NCBI GenBank assembly: GCA_947478405.1
Contig: CANJVX010000006.1
Location: 1-64,000, forward strand
Length of the DNA stretch: 64,000 nt
Direction: 5' to 3'
Source of the DNA: Beijerinckiaceae bacterium
Lineage (GTDB): Bacteria; Pseudomonadota; Alphaproteobacteria; Rhizobiales; Beijerinckiaceae
Both the position numbers and the translations under genes were made by a program. The notes under the pieces are model-generated. The model searched no databases. It was not told where the DNA came from and saw nothing but the letters and a program-made list of their open reading frames with translations. Below, piece after piece: positions 1 to 9,013 of this stretch (positions within the stretch are counted from its first letter, which is position 1; each line of letters starts with the position of its first letter).

Positions 1-526
1 GCACCGTCATGTCGAGGCCCAACGAATAGCCAGCGACATAATCGAGCGCCTTATCGAGCGGTATATCAGTGCCCTTCTTACCAATGACGATCACGATTTC
101 AGCTTCATGATCGTTGCGACGATCCGGGAAGCGGATCGGAATCTCTTCATTCATGCCGACAACCGAAGAATTGGCTTTCAGAAAAATGCCGGCTTTGCCG
201 ATATCGGGGCCCATTTTCGAAGGTTCGCCAGCGCGAGCGGCTTCCATTTCAGCTATATGATCGCGGTAATTGGTCGGCGCGGCCATGGTCTTCGTCCAGC
301 GCGCGACGGGCGGCAAGAGACTCACCTGCGAAAGTGGCTTGCCCGGCGCCAGTTTGGCGGCCTCTTCAAGACGCGTCCGGATTTCCGGCAAGGCGGCGAT
401 CAGCGCATCGCCGCGCATGTCGTACGGCGCTTTCGCACGCACCTCGGCCTGGATGTCGGTGACATCGTGCACCTGATCACCGATGACAACGCCTAGGCGA
501 TCATGATCGAAGCGGCAAAGTTTCAT
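1..526 (-). CDS. Fumarylacetoacetate hydrolase family protein, N-terminal part (runs off the left edge)
   Basis: The reading frame opens at the ATG complementary to 524-526, preceded by AAGGATAAGAAC as ribosome binding site, and is still open at base 1, so about 175 N-terminal residues are visible. It begins MKLCRFDHDRLGVVIG. The segment HEAEIVIVIGKKG carries the Glu-X-Glu metal ligand pair of FAH-type hydrolases, and GLDMT near the edge supplies the later Asp region. Family members hydrolyse or decarboxylate beta-diketo acids in aromatic catabolism, with Mg2+ or Mn2+ in the cytoplasm. It starts 24 bases after the ABC permease gene on the same strand, so it is probably the third gene of that operon. 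The exact substrate cannot be told. Confidence 0.88.
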   Translation of the reverse strand, partial: MKLCRFDHDRLGVVIGDQVHDVTDIQAEVRAKAPYDMRGDALIAALPEIRTRLEEAAKLAPGKPLSQVSLLPPVARWTKTMAAPTNYRDHIAEMEAARAGEPSKMGPDIGKAGIFLKANSSVVGMNEEIPIRFPDRRNDHEAEIVIVIGKKGTDIPLDKALDYVAGYSLGLDMTV

Positions 527-550
527 TGTTCTTATCCTTCTTTTTAAAAA

Positions 551-2338
551 TCAGTCGCCATTGGAACGCTGGACGCGATGTTCAAGCCAGCGTAGCAGGG
601 CCACAATGGCAATTAGCGGGAGAATCTGGATCACACCCAGAGCACAAACTGCGCCATAGCTGCCGCCCTCTTCCCACATGGTCAGACTGATGGTTCCCAG
701 CACATGTGTGCCCGGACCAGTCAGCATGATCGAGGCCCCCAACTCACGCACGGCCAATACGAAAATGTAAATCCAAGCCGAGAGCGCAACTGGGATCAGC
801 AGCGGCAGAAGGATGCGGCGAAACACTTGGCCATAGCTTGCGCCGGAAGTGTGAGCGGCTTCTTCCAGTTCTTTGTGAATCTGCACCAGACCGCCTGAGG
901 CGAAGCGCATGCCGTAGGGCATGTAGAGCGTCAGGTAGGCGATCAGCAAAATCCAGATCGTATTATAAACCGGGATCGGCAGCAGCAAATAAGCAAAGAG
1001 AATGCTGGCGCCCACGATGATTGAGGGGAACGCAATCGGCAGGAATGCGAGCAAATCAAGCATCCAGCCAAAACGCGGAAGAGCACGCTGGGCAATCCAT
1101 GCAAGCAGGAAAGAGAGGCCCACAATGATCGTGGCCGACATGGCGCCAAGAGACACTGAGGTTTTCACCGCATCGGCAAAGATCGGATAGCTCAGCACGA
1201 AGCTATAATTCGACCAAGTCATCTCACCCGCCCCCGCCATGAAGGGCAGCGTGGGCTTGATGAACAGAGATTGCCAGATGAGCGTTGCCACTGGCAGCCC
1301 AAGCGCGAAGGCAAAGAGCAGACCGGTCAAAGCACACAAAGGCCAGCGCCAAGCGCCGAGTTTCATGCGGGTCGGCTTATAGCCCTTGCCTGTAATCGTA
1401 GCGAAAGCTTCTGCATTGCGGGTTGAGCGGCGATAAAGCAGGACCGCGACGACGCACATGATCAGCAAAGTAATGGACAAAGCGCTGGCTGTGCCAAGCT
1501 CGGGCTGTGAGCCACGGATCGCCGCTTGAATGTCAGTTGTAAAGACTTCGATACGTGCAGGATTGCCAATCAAACGGGGCACTTCAAAGCTTTCAATGCC
1601 ACGAATGAACAGCAACAGCAGCGTCGAGAGAATAGCCGGGCGCATCATCGGCATGGTCACGCGGCGCGCAATCTGGAACGTGCGCGCGCCTGACATATAG
1701 GCCGCCTCTTCCATACGCACATCCAGAGAGCGGAAGGCGGGGCCAAGCAACAGATAGGCAAGCGGGAAATAATGCGCTGACAAAACCCAGATCATCCCGC
1801 TCATGGAATAAATATTGAAGGGCGCGGCCTCGGTGCCAAAGACGATTTTTAGGAGCGAGTTCACCCAGCCGACATTCGGGCTGAGGATCAGCATCCAGGC
1901 CATCGTCGTGAGCAGACCCGGCAAGGCGAAAGACAAAAGAGTGAGCGAATGAAAAACTTCGCGCCCGGGCATATCCGTGCGCTCCACTGCCCATGCAACA
2001 AAGCCGCCCAAGATCAGCGTCAGTAATCCGGCCCCGCCTGCAAAGACCAGAGAGTTCCAGAACAGGCGCAGCAAATGCCATTGCGTATAAGCATTGATGA
2101 AATTATCCAGGGTAAAATCACCCGGGCCATAGATCGTGTCTTCCGCAAAGGCCGTATAGAACAGCGCTGCCAATGGTACGATAACGAGCCATGCAACGAA
2201 GATCACGCCAATTATGGCGATCAGCTTCGCTGGTGAAAAAGCAAAAAAACGATCACGCCATGTCGGCGTGGCTACAATGTCCATGCCAGTCGAGAGAGCC
2301 AAAACCTGTTTCCTCCGCAGCGGCGGCTTTCGCGCCAC
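551..2338 (-). CDS. ABC transporter permease, fused double-domain, Fe(3+)/polyamine type
   Basis: This 595-residue inner-membrane protein has two copies of the binding-protein-dependent permease domain, roughly residues 30-310 and 340-590. Each half has about six hydrophobic segments and an EAA-type loop (EEAAYMSGARTF in the first, EEAAHTSGASYG in the second) that docks the ATPase. Fused permeases of this layout occur in FbpB (iron), ThiP and related importers. The gene lies 24 bases downstream of the binding-protein gene and 24 bases upstream of the FAH-family gene, all on the minus strand. No ATPase is in view; it may lie beyond the left edge. The substrate could be iron, a polyamine, a phosphonate or a small organic acid. 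Confidence 0.9.
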   Translation of the reverse strand: MARKPPLRRKQVLALSTGMDIVATPTWRDRFFAFSPAKLIAIIGVIFVAWLVIVPLAALFYTAFAEDTIYGPGDFTLDNFINAYTQWHLLRLFWNSLVFAGGAGLLTLILGGFVAWAVERTDMPGREVFHSLTLLSFALPGLLTTMAWMLILSPNVGWVNSLLKIVFGTEAAPFNIYSMSGMIWVLSAHYFPLAYLLLGPAFRSLDVRMEEAAYMSGARTFQIARRVTMPMMRPAILSTLLLLFIRGIESFEVPRLIGNPARIEVFTTDIQAAIRGSQPELGTASALSITLLIMCVVAVLLYRRSTRNAEAFATITGKGYKPTRMKLGAWRWPLCALTGLLFAFALGLPVATLIWQSLFIKPTLPFMAGAGEMTWSNYSFVLSYPIFADAVKTSVSLGAMSATIIVGLSFLLAWIAQRALPRFGWMLDLLAFLPIAFPSIIVGASILFAYLLLPIPVYNTIWILLIAYLTLYMPYGMRFASGGLVQIHKELEEAAHTSGASYGQVFRRILLPLLIPVALSAWIYIFVLAVRELGASIMLTGPGTHVLGTISLTMWEEGGSYGAVCALGVIQILPLIAIVALLRWLEHRVQRSNGD

Positions 2339-2362
2339 CTCTTGTTATTGATGGGAAGCCGC

Positions 2363-3406
2363 TCAGCGCGGCTTCAAAAGCTCTGACGTGATCTTCTGCC
2401 ACTTCTTCTCGTCTTCGGGCGAGAAATTCACGGGGATGATTTTGTTGGCGCCAAAACGCTTCATCGTGTCAGGCGGATTAGCCAACACATCGGGGCGCAC
2501 GGGCAAACGTCCGGCTTCGGTGAGGAGCGTCTGCGCTTCCTTGCTGACAAGGAAATTGGTGGCAAGTTGCGCGCTCTTTGGATGAGGCGCTCGCACATTA
2601 ATGCCTGCTTGACCAAAGAAGAGACCAACCGGCTCCATTGCCCACCAATCTGTATCGCCACCCTTCAACATCACATTGATAGTGAGATTGGTGTAATTGT
2701 TGATGGCAACCCAATATTCGCCCAAGCCCACAGAGCGGGCGAGCGCGAGATGCCCATCGATAATCACCGGCTTCAGATTGGCAACAAGGTCGCCAATGAT
2801 TTTGCGGGCCTTAGCCTCACCGAAATGGGTGAACATGGCATAGACCCATTGGCTATCATTACCATCAATGGCTACCTTACCAGCCCAGTCTTTGCGCGTG
2901 GCCATTTCCTCATAAGTTTTGGGCAGGTTCGCCTTGTCGACGAATCTCGTGTTGAATGCGGGTGAATTGTAATTGGAATAGACGCCGTACCATTTTTTCT
3001 TGGCGTCAATGGCGTTGGGATCGATGTTCTTCGCCTCCGGCAGATCGAGCACCTGCAGAAAATCCTGCGGCAGCTTGCTCACCGCGGTGGTGACCACCAG
3101 ATCCCATGACTTTTGTTGCGCGCGGGCTTCCAGCACAATGCGGCTCATGAGGCCAGTGTCGGACGAGCGCACAAATTGCACGCGAATGCCCGTGGTGGTT
3201 TCAAATGCCTTCCAGAGTGGCAAGGCTTCCTGTTCGTTCATCGACCCATAAACGATGATTTCACCGCCCTCTGCCTTGGCCGCCGACAGAAGATCGGGCG
3301 TCACCCAAGAGGGCGTTTGCGCGAAAACGGGTGAGATGGGCTGAAGCGCAAGGGCGCTCAAACCTAAGGCGGTGCCCTTCAAAAGGTCACGACGCTGGAA
3401 ATCCAT
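2363..3406 (-). CDS. ABC transporter substrate-binding protein (extracellular, iron/polyamine type)
   Basis: This 347-residue periplasmic binding protein has a twin-arginine-like leader (QRRDLLKG near residue 4, then a hydrophobic stretch ending at PVFAQ, about residue 30). The mature part, with IIVYGSMNEQEALPLWKAFE and VQFVRSSDTG, resembles the FbpA/AfuA branch of type II binding proteins. It heads a minus-strand operon with the fused permease and the FAH-family gene. The conserved Tyr pair expected of a true ferric-binding protein could not be confirmed by eye, so iron as ligand is only a possibility; the catabolic downstream gene would also fit an organic substrate. Confidence 0.87.
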   Translation of the reverse strand: MDFQRRDLLKGTALGLSALALQPISPVFAQTPSWVTPDLLSAAKAEGGEIIVYGSMNEQEALPLWKAFETTTGIRVQFVRSSDTGLMSRIVLEARAQQKSWDLVVTTAVSKLPQDFLQVLDLPEAKNIDPNAIDAKKKWYGVYSNYNSPAFNTRFVDKANLPKTYEEMATRKDWAGKVAIDGNDSQWVYAMFTHFGEAKARKIIGDLVANLKPVIIDGHLALARSVGLGEYWVAINNYTNLTINVMLKGGDTDWWAMEPVGLFFGQAGINVRAPHPKSAQLATNFLVSKEAQTLLTEAGRLPVRPDVLANPPDTMKRFGANKIIPVNFSPEDEKKWQKITSELLKPR

Positions 3407-3563
3407 GTTTTGCCTCCCTCAAACCCCGCTCTTGTCTGGCGGTAATTATAGCTCCTACTATGGCGCGGCAGAACCAGCCAAAGCAAGAGCGCCTCAATCG
3501 GCGGGGCTGCCGGGAGGCTGGTTTTTCCCCGTCCTAGGCCCCAAGCTCGAGGCCGGCGATCCC

Positions 3564-5888
3564 TCAGCTCCGCTCAAGGCCAGCCCGGCGTAGGGCATCG
3601 GCCAGAGCCCCCGAGGCGCCCGCGGGGGGAGCCGCCGCCTTCTGCTGAACCTGCTTCACGGCGCGTTGCACACCGGGCAGGTTGCCGTCGCCCCGACGCG
3701 TCTGTTGGTCGCCGGGCTCGGCATCCATCCGCATCGACAGGCTGACGCGCTTCCGGCCGGCGTCCACTTCCAGAACCTTCACTTTTACGACATCGCCGGG
3801 CTTGGCCACTTCGCGCGGATCTCTCACAAATGTCGTCGACATGAGCGAAATGTGCACAAGCCCATCCTGATGGACACCGATATCGACGAAGGCACCGAAG
3901 GCCGCGACATTTGTGACCACCCCTTCCAGGATCATGCCCGGCTTCAGATCGCTGAGCTTCTCTACGCCATCCTGGAAGGAGGCTGTCTTGAAGGAGGGAC
4001 GCGGATCGCGGCCCGGCTTTTCCAACTCCTTGAGAATATCGGTAACTGTTGGCAGGCCGAAGGTTTCATTCACGAACTGCTTGGGGCTCAATGCGCGCAG
4101 CTCATTCGCATTGCCAATCAGCACATGAATATCACTTTTGGTCGACTCAAGGATCTGGCGCACGACCGGATAGGCTTCCGGATGCACGCTCGACATGTCG
4201 AGCGGATCAACGCCGCCGCGGATACGCAGGAAGCCCGCGCATAATTCAAACGCCTTCGCACCCAGACGCGGCACATCGCGCAAGGCTGTGCGGCTTTTGA
4301 ACGGACCATTGGCATCTCGGTGCATAACAATGTTCTGGGCCAGTGATTCCGTCAGGCCCGAAACGCGCGACAGCAGCGGCGCCGATGCCATATTCACATC
4401 CACGCCCACCGCATTCACGCAATCTTCCACCACGGCATCAAGGGAACGCGATAATTTCACTTCCGAAAGATCATGCTGGTACTGGCCGACACCGATGGAT
4501 TTGGGATCAATTTTTACAAGCTCGGCCAGAGGATCTTGCAGGCGCCGCGCAATCGACACCGCGCCGCGGATCGACACATCGAGATCAGGCAATTCCGATG
4601 AGGCATAGGCCGAGGCCGAATAGACCGAGGCCCCCGCCTCCGACACCATGACCTTGGTCAGTTTCAGTTCTGGCGCCCCCTTCAATAATTCGCCCGCCAA
4701 CTTATCGGTCTCGCGCGAGGCCGTACCATTGCCAATCGCCACCAGCTCGACTTTGTGCTTGCGACAGAGGTTAGACAGAATAGCAAGAGATTCATCCCAG
4801 CGCTTCTGCGGCTCATGCGGATAGATGGTGGCCGTATCGACCACCTTGCCTGTCGTATCGACGACCGCAACTTTCACGCCGGTGCGGAAGCCCGGATCAA
4901 GCCCCAGTGTGGGCCGCGAACCAGCGGGAGCTGCCAGCAGAAGATCGCGCAGATTTCCAGCAAAAACTTTTACCGCGTCTTGTTCTGCATGCTGCCAGAG
5001 GCGCACACGCAGATCGACCGAGAGCGAGGATTCCATACGCGTGCGCCAGGCCCAGCGCACGCAATCCGAAAGCCATTTGTCAGCAGGGCGACCCATGCTG
5101 GAAATGGAAAATTTGGCGGCGATGCGGTTTTCATAAAGTGTGGGCACACCCGGCACCGGCACGTCCGTATCCGATTCCATTTTCAGATCGAGCATCTCTT
5201 CCTTCTCGCCGCGGAACATGGCAAGGATCCGATGCGAGGGAAGCTTGGTGAAGGGCTCTGCAAAGTCGAAATAATCTGAAAACTTTGCGCCCTCAACCTG
5301 CTTGCCCTCGCGAACAATCGAGCGCAGACGCCCGCGCGTCCAGAAGGTCTCACGCAGATCGCCGATCAACTCGGCATTTTCAGCGAAGGTTTCGACCAGA
5401 ATTGAGCGCGCTCCATCGAGCGCAGCTTCAATGGTTTCGATGCCTTTTTCCTTGTCGATGAATTTTTCAGCTTCCACGCGCGGATCGAGCAACGGATTGG
5501 CCAGCAGCCTTGTGGCGAGAGGCTCAAGACCTGCTTCACGCGCAATCTGAGCCTTGGTGCGGCGCTTGGGCTTGTAGGGGAGATAGATATCTTCCAGCCG
5601 CGCCTTGGTATCGGCCGCATTGATCTGGGCGAGCAGCGCATCATCAAGCTTGCCCTGCTCCTTGATGCTGTCGATCACTGCTTTGCGGCGCTCCTCCAGC
5701 TCACGCAAGTAGCGCAGCCGCTCATCAAGCGTGCGCAATTGCGTGTCATCGAGCGTGCCCGTCACTTCCTTACGGTAGCGCGCGATGAAGGGAACCGTCG
5801 AGCCGCCGTCAATCAGATCCACCGCAGCCGTAACCTGCCATTCCTGTACGGACAGCTCTTGGGCAATGCGCTGATTGATCGACATCAT
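3564..5888 (-). CDS. tex: Tex family RNA-binding protein (transcription accessory factor)
   Basis: A protein of about 774 residues in the usual Tex order: N-terminal helical Tex domain (IAQELSVQEWQVTAAVDLI, then TVPFIARYRKEVTG), a YqgF/RNase H-like domain (TLGLDPGFRTGVKVAVVD, about residue 330), helix-hairpin-helix motifs (LPDLDVSIRGAVSIARR onward), and a C-terminal S1 domain (GVVTNVAAFGAFVDIGV, about residue 655). Tex binds RNA and affects transcription and virulence or stress genes in several bacteria. The open frame continues 25 residues upstream to 5963, but the conserved sequence begins at the Met pair at 5888/5885, which matches the family length. It is transcribed alone, away from the small gene at 6055. 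Confidence 0.95.
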   Translation of the reverse strand: MMSINQRIAQELSVQEWQVTAAVDLIDGGSTVPFIARYRKEVTGTLDDTQLRTLDERLRYLRELEERRKAVIDSIKEQGKLDDALLAQINAADTKARLEDIYLPYKPKRRTKAQIAREAGLEPLATRLLANPLLDPRVEAEKFIDKEKGIETIEAALDGARSILVETFAENAELIGDLRETFWTRGRLRSIVREGKQVEGAKFSDYFDFAEPFTKLPSHRILAMFRGEKEEMLDLKMESDTDVPVPGVPTLYENRIAAKFSISSMGRPADKWLSDCVRWAWRTRMESSLSVDLRVRLWQHAEQDAVKVFAGNLRDLLLAAPAGSRPTLGLDPGFRTGVKVAVVDTTGKVVDTATIYPHEPQKRWDESLAILSNLCRKHKVELVAIGNGTASRETDKLAGELLKGAPELKLTKVMVSEAGASVYSASAYASSELPDLDVSIRGAVSIARRLQDPLAELVKIDPKSIGVGQYQHDLSEVKLSRSLDAVVEDCVNAVGVDVNMASAPLLSRVSGLTESLAQNIVMHRDANGPFKSRTALRDVPRLGAKAFELCAGFLRIRGGVDPLDMSSVHPEAYPVVRQILESTKSDIHVLIGNANELRALSPKQFVNETFGLPTVTDILKELEKPGRDPRPSFKTASFQDGVEKLSDLKPGMILEGVVTNVAAFGAFVDIGVHQDGLVHISLMSTTFVRDPREVAKPGDVVKVKVLEVDAGRKRVSLSMRMDAEPGDQQTRRGDGNLPGVQRAVKQVQQKAAAPPAGASGALADALRRAGLERS

Positions 5889-6054
5889 GAGACGGCCCTT
5901 GCGATTCTGGAATACGCGATCGAACGAAGGTCGAGGTCTAAGCGCCATGCCCTCGAGGGTCAAAGCACGAACAAGCGTTCCCGCCTGTCATCCACCGAGA
6001 AAAGCTTCGCACAAGGCTGCTTTGGCAAAGCAAACGTCAATGGAAAGAATTGAC

Positions 6055-6225
6055 ATGAAAAATGCCCCCTCTCACGAAAAAGCTCTGATTCGCGAACCCG
6101 CAGAGCTTGCACCAACGCCGCCGCGCGCAACGGCACCGAAACGCCAGGACGACGATCATCGCACCACCGCATGCGGACTGACGCGCGAGGAATTACGCGC
6201 CATCGTCGCTGAAATTATTGGCTAG
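6055..6225 (+). CDS. Small hypothetical protein, 56 residues
   Basis: The frame MKNAPSHEKALIREPAEL... ending in LTREELRAIVAEIIG opens behind GGAAAG at a good distance, and sits between tex and the malonyl-CoA decarboxylase gene. It is proline- and charge-rich in the middle and ends in a short predicted amphipathic helix (TREELRAIVAEI). No family was recognised. The good ribosome binding site and the helix-like C-terminus argue for a real gene, but a 56-codon frame can occur by chance at this base composition. Confidence 0.5.
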   Translation: MKNAPSHEKALIREPAELAPTPPRATAPKRQDDDHRTTACGLTREELRAIVAEIIG

Positions 6226-6331
6226 CGCTTTTTCTCACTGCTGACCAAGAATGGGGCTGGCGCAAGCGTCACGAAGACGCCATGATCCAATCTCAGACTT
6301 GTCAGAGCATCAGGTCTTTGCGAGAAAAATC

Positions 6332-7699
6332 ATGAGCGGCAAATTCATTTCCGACCTGCTCCAGAGCATTACAGAGCGTGGCCGCGAATTGCTCGGCAAA
6401 GCGCGGCGCGAAGACGCCACCTCCCCAGCCAATCTCGCGCGCCTTGCCGGCGATTTGCTGACGCGACGAGGCGAGGCCACAGGGGTCGCGCTGGCTGAAG
6501 AGGTACTTGAGGCCTATGGGCAGCTTTCGACAGAGGGTCGGCGCGATTTCCTGCTACAGCTGGCGCATGATTTCGGCCCCGATCGCGCCGCACTCGACAA
6601 GGCCATCGAGATCTATCGTAAAGATACGAGCGACGTGAATGCGCTACGCTTGCATGAAGCCGCAGAGCCGCGCCGGCAGGAGCTCATCCGCCGCCTAAAC
6701 CAAGCACCAGGCGGCACGGCTGCACTGGTGCATATGCGGGAGGATCTCTTCCGCCATGAGCGCGAGAGACCGGAATTGAAGGCGCTGGATGCTGATTTCC
6801 GCCACCTCTTTTCCAGCTGGTTCAATCGCGGCTTTCTCGTGCTGCGCAAGATCGACTGGAACACGCCGGCCAATATCTTGGAAAAAATCATCCGCTATGA
6901 AGCTGTGCACGCAATCCAGAATTGGGATGATTTGCGCCGCAGGATCGAGCCCTCCGATCGTCGCTGCTTTGCCTTTTTCCATCCACGCCTTGGCGATGAA
7001 CCGCTAATCTTTGTAGAAGTAGCACTGACGCAGGAGATTCCAGAAGCAATTGCGCCACTGCTCGCGTCTGAGCAGCGCACAATCAAGGGTACAGCCGCAA
7101 CGACAGCTGTGTTTTATTCTATTTCGAATTGCCAATCGGGATTGCGCGGCATTTCCTTTGGCAATTTCCTCATCAAACAGGTGGTGGAGGAATTGCGCCG
7201 CGAATGGCCGAAACTCTCGACCTTCGTGACGCTCTCCCCCGTGCCCGATTTTGTCCGTTGGCTTGACGGGGAGCTGGCCAGTGAAGCATCGCTTGTGCCA
7301 GCAGACCTGCGCGATGCATTGAACGATCTCAAGGGCGGCTCGCAAGCACCACCCCCTGAACATCTGCGCAAACCTCTAGTCGCGGCTGCCGCGCTCTATT
7401 TTACGCAGGCCAAGACCTCGGGCCAGCAGCCGCGCGATAGCGTGGCCCGCTTCCATCTGGGCAATGGCGCGCGGCTGGAGCGGATCAATTGGCACGGCGA
7501 CGTGTCGAAAAAGGGGCTCACCCAAGCCTATGGCCTGATGGTGAATTACCTCTACGAGCTTGATGATATCGAGGCCAACCATGAGGCCTTTGCCGATCGT
7601 GGTGAAATCGTCACATCCAGCGATGTGCGCCAGCTTTTAAAGCGCAAGGGGGGCTTGCGCCCCGCTGACCGTGCCTCCCCGGAAGCTGCCACAAGCTGA
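6332..7699 (+). CDS. Malonyl-CoA decarboxylase
   Basis: A 455-residue protein matching the malonyl-CoA decarboxylase family over its length. It has an N-terminal helical domain to about residue 160 and then a GNAT-like catalytic domain with FHPRLGDEPLIFVEVAL, the family hallmark. The Ser-His pair expected from family structures falls in LSPVPDFVRWL and FHLGNGARLERINW. It converts malonyl-CoA to acetyl-CoA and CO2 in the cytoplasm. The open frame reaches back to 6251, but the Met at 6332 (MSGKFISDLL) starts the conserved region. The usual partners in malonate use, matB synthetase and a malonate transporter, are not adjacent, so it stands alone here. Confidence 0.93.
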   Translation: MSGKFISDLLQSITERGRELLGKARREDATSPANLARLAGDLLTRRGEATGVALAEEVLEAYGQLSTEGRRDFLLQLAHDFGPDRAALDKAIEIYRKDTSDVNALRLHEAAEPRRQELIRRLNQAPGGTAALVHMREDLFRHERERPELKALDADFRHLFSSWFNRGFLVLRKIDWNTPANILEKIIRYEAVHAIQNWDDLRRRIEPSDRRCFAFFHPRLGDEPLIFVEVALTQEIPEAIAPLLASEQRTIKGTAATTAVFYSISNCQSGLRGISFGNFLIKQVVEELRREWPKLSTFVTLSPVPDFVRWLDGELASEASLVPADLRDALNDLKGGSQAPPPEHLRKPLVAAAALYFTQAKTSGQQPRDSVARFHLGNGARLERINWHGDVSKKGLTQAYGLMVNYLYELDDIEANHEAFADRGEIVTSSDVRQLLKRKGGLRPADRASPEAATS

Positions 7700-7762
7700 A
7701 GGGTTTATTCGCACGCACAAATCAGTCTATTGTTCCCCCAAGCAAAAACAGGGGGGAACCGG

Positions 7763-8341
7763 ATGGCGCAAGAAACGAATGAAGAAAAACCCGATGGCGC
7801 GCGTGGCAGCGCTTTCGATGTGCTCATGTCATTTCTGAAGATCGGCGGCTCGGCCTTTGGCGGCTCGACGCAAGCCATGGTCTTTCGCGAAGTGGTTGAT
7901 CGTAGGCAATGGATGAATGAAGAGCAATTCATCGTCGGCCAGGCCATTGCGCAAGTTCTGCCGGGCGCCAACCCCGTCAATCTCGCGCTCTATATGGGCT
8001 TGAAAGTAGCTGGTGGCCTTGGAGCCGCTGCGGCCGTCTTTGGCATGGTGATCCCGGCTTTCTGCATCATCATGGCGATGGGCTTTGCCTATACTGAACT
8101 CTCAAGCCTGCCGGTAACCAGCTTCGTCTTGCATGGTGTGGCAGCGGCGGGCGTCGGCGCGACGGTCTCGCAAGGCCTGCGGACCACGCGCAAATTGCCC
8201 AAGCGCGCCTCGACCTTCATCGTCGGTGCCGCCGTGTTCATCACCATTGGCTTGCTGGGCTGGCCGACGATTCCGGTTGTTCTTGTCGCAGTACCCTTAT
8301 CCATTGCCTGGGCCTATCTCGAAGCGCGGGGGGCTGCGTAA
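7763..8341 (+). CDS. Chromate transporter, N-terminal-type half (short-chain ChrA)
   Basis: A 192-residue membrane protein of the CHR family, equivalent to one half of full-length ChrA. The motif SAFGGSTQAM near residue 45 matches the family FGG signature, followed by several hydrophobic segments (AAAVFGMVIPAFCIIMAMG, ASTFIVGAAVFITIGLLGW). The start at 7763 follows GGGGGGAACCGG. Its stop codon overlaps the start of the second half by one base (TAATG), so the two are translationally coupled and probably form a heterodimer. The family exports chromate by ion-coupled antiport, although many short forms have no proven substrate. Confidence 0.92.
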   Translation: MAQETNEEKPDGARGSAFDVLMSFLKIGGSAFGGSTQAMVFREVVDRRQWMNEEQFIVGQAIAQVLPGANPVNLALYMGLKVAGGLGAAAAVFGMVIPAFCIIMAMGFAYTELSSLPVTSFVLHGVAAAGVGATVSQGLRTTRKLPKRASTFIVGAAVFITIGLLGWPTIPVVLVAVPLSIAWAYLEARGAA

Positions 8342-8895
8342 TGGACAATCGTCTCCTCGGACTTTTCGTTGTCTTCGCGCCGCTCTCTTTGCTATCATTC
8401 GGCGGCGGACAAGCTATTGTTGCCGACATTCAATATCAGACGGTGTCGGTGCATGGTTATTTGACCAATGCGCAATTTGCCGATCTCTTCGCCATATCGC
8501 GCGCAGCTCCCGGCCCCAGCACTTTGATCGCCGCTTTGATTGGCTATCAGGTCGCCGGTTTCTGGGGGGCGATTGTTGCCTGCCTTGGCATTTACGTGCC
8601 CTCGTCCCTGCTGGTCTATGGCATTGCGAGCTGGTGGCAGAAGCACAAGATCTCGCCGCTGAAAATCGCGGTCGAACGCGGACTGGCGCCCGTTGCGATT
8701 GGTCTGATCTTCGCCGGGGCTTTGGCGGTGGTGCGCGCGGCTCTGGCCAATGAGCCCAATATGGTGATCGTGGCGCTTGAACTGGTTACCTTGGCGATCT
8801 GCTGCTCAATTTTCTACTTTTCAAAAATCGGCTCTTACACGGTGGTTTTCTCGACTGCTGGTATCTTTCTGCTGATCCACCTGCTCTTCATGTGA
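8341..8895 (+). CDS. Chromate transporter, C-terminal-type half (short-chain ChrA)
   Basis: A 184-residue partner of the preceding gene, starting within its stop codon. LLSFGGGQAIVADIQYQ carries the second FGG-type signature, and AISRAAPGPSTLIAALIG the PGP motif typical of CHR proteins. About five to six hydrophobic segments follow. Paired short-chain proteins like these together equal one full-length ChrA. Chromate efflux is the family function; sulfate or another oxyanion cannot be excluded. Confidence 0.92.
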   Translation: MDNRLLGLFVVFAPLSLLSFGGGQAIVADIQYQTVSVHGYLTNAQFADLFAISRAAPGPSTLIAALIGYQVAGFWGAIVACLGIYVPSSLLVYGIASWWQKHKISPLKIAVERGLAPVAIGLIFAGALAVVRAALANEPNMVIVALELVTLAICCSIFYFSKIGSYTVVFSTAGIFLLIHLLFM

Positions 8896-9013
8896 CCCAT
8901 GCGGCGCGGCGCACCCAAGGGGCTGCGCCGCGCCCGTTCTTTTTCAACTCAAAGTCTTGCCGGATGAGCAGTCCGAGGCCATATGAGCTCCAGTCCCGTT
9001 GGAGCCCGAGCCT

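Noticed and set aside
3666-4244. 192-codon open frame on the plus strand inside tex
   Set aside because: Shadow of the S1/HhH part of tex.
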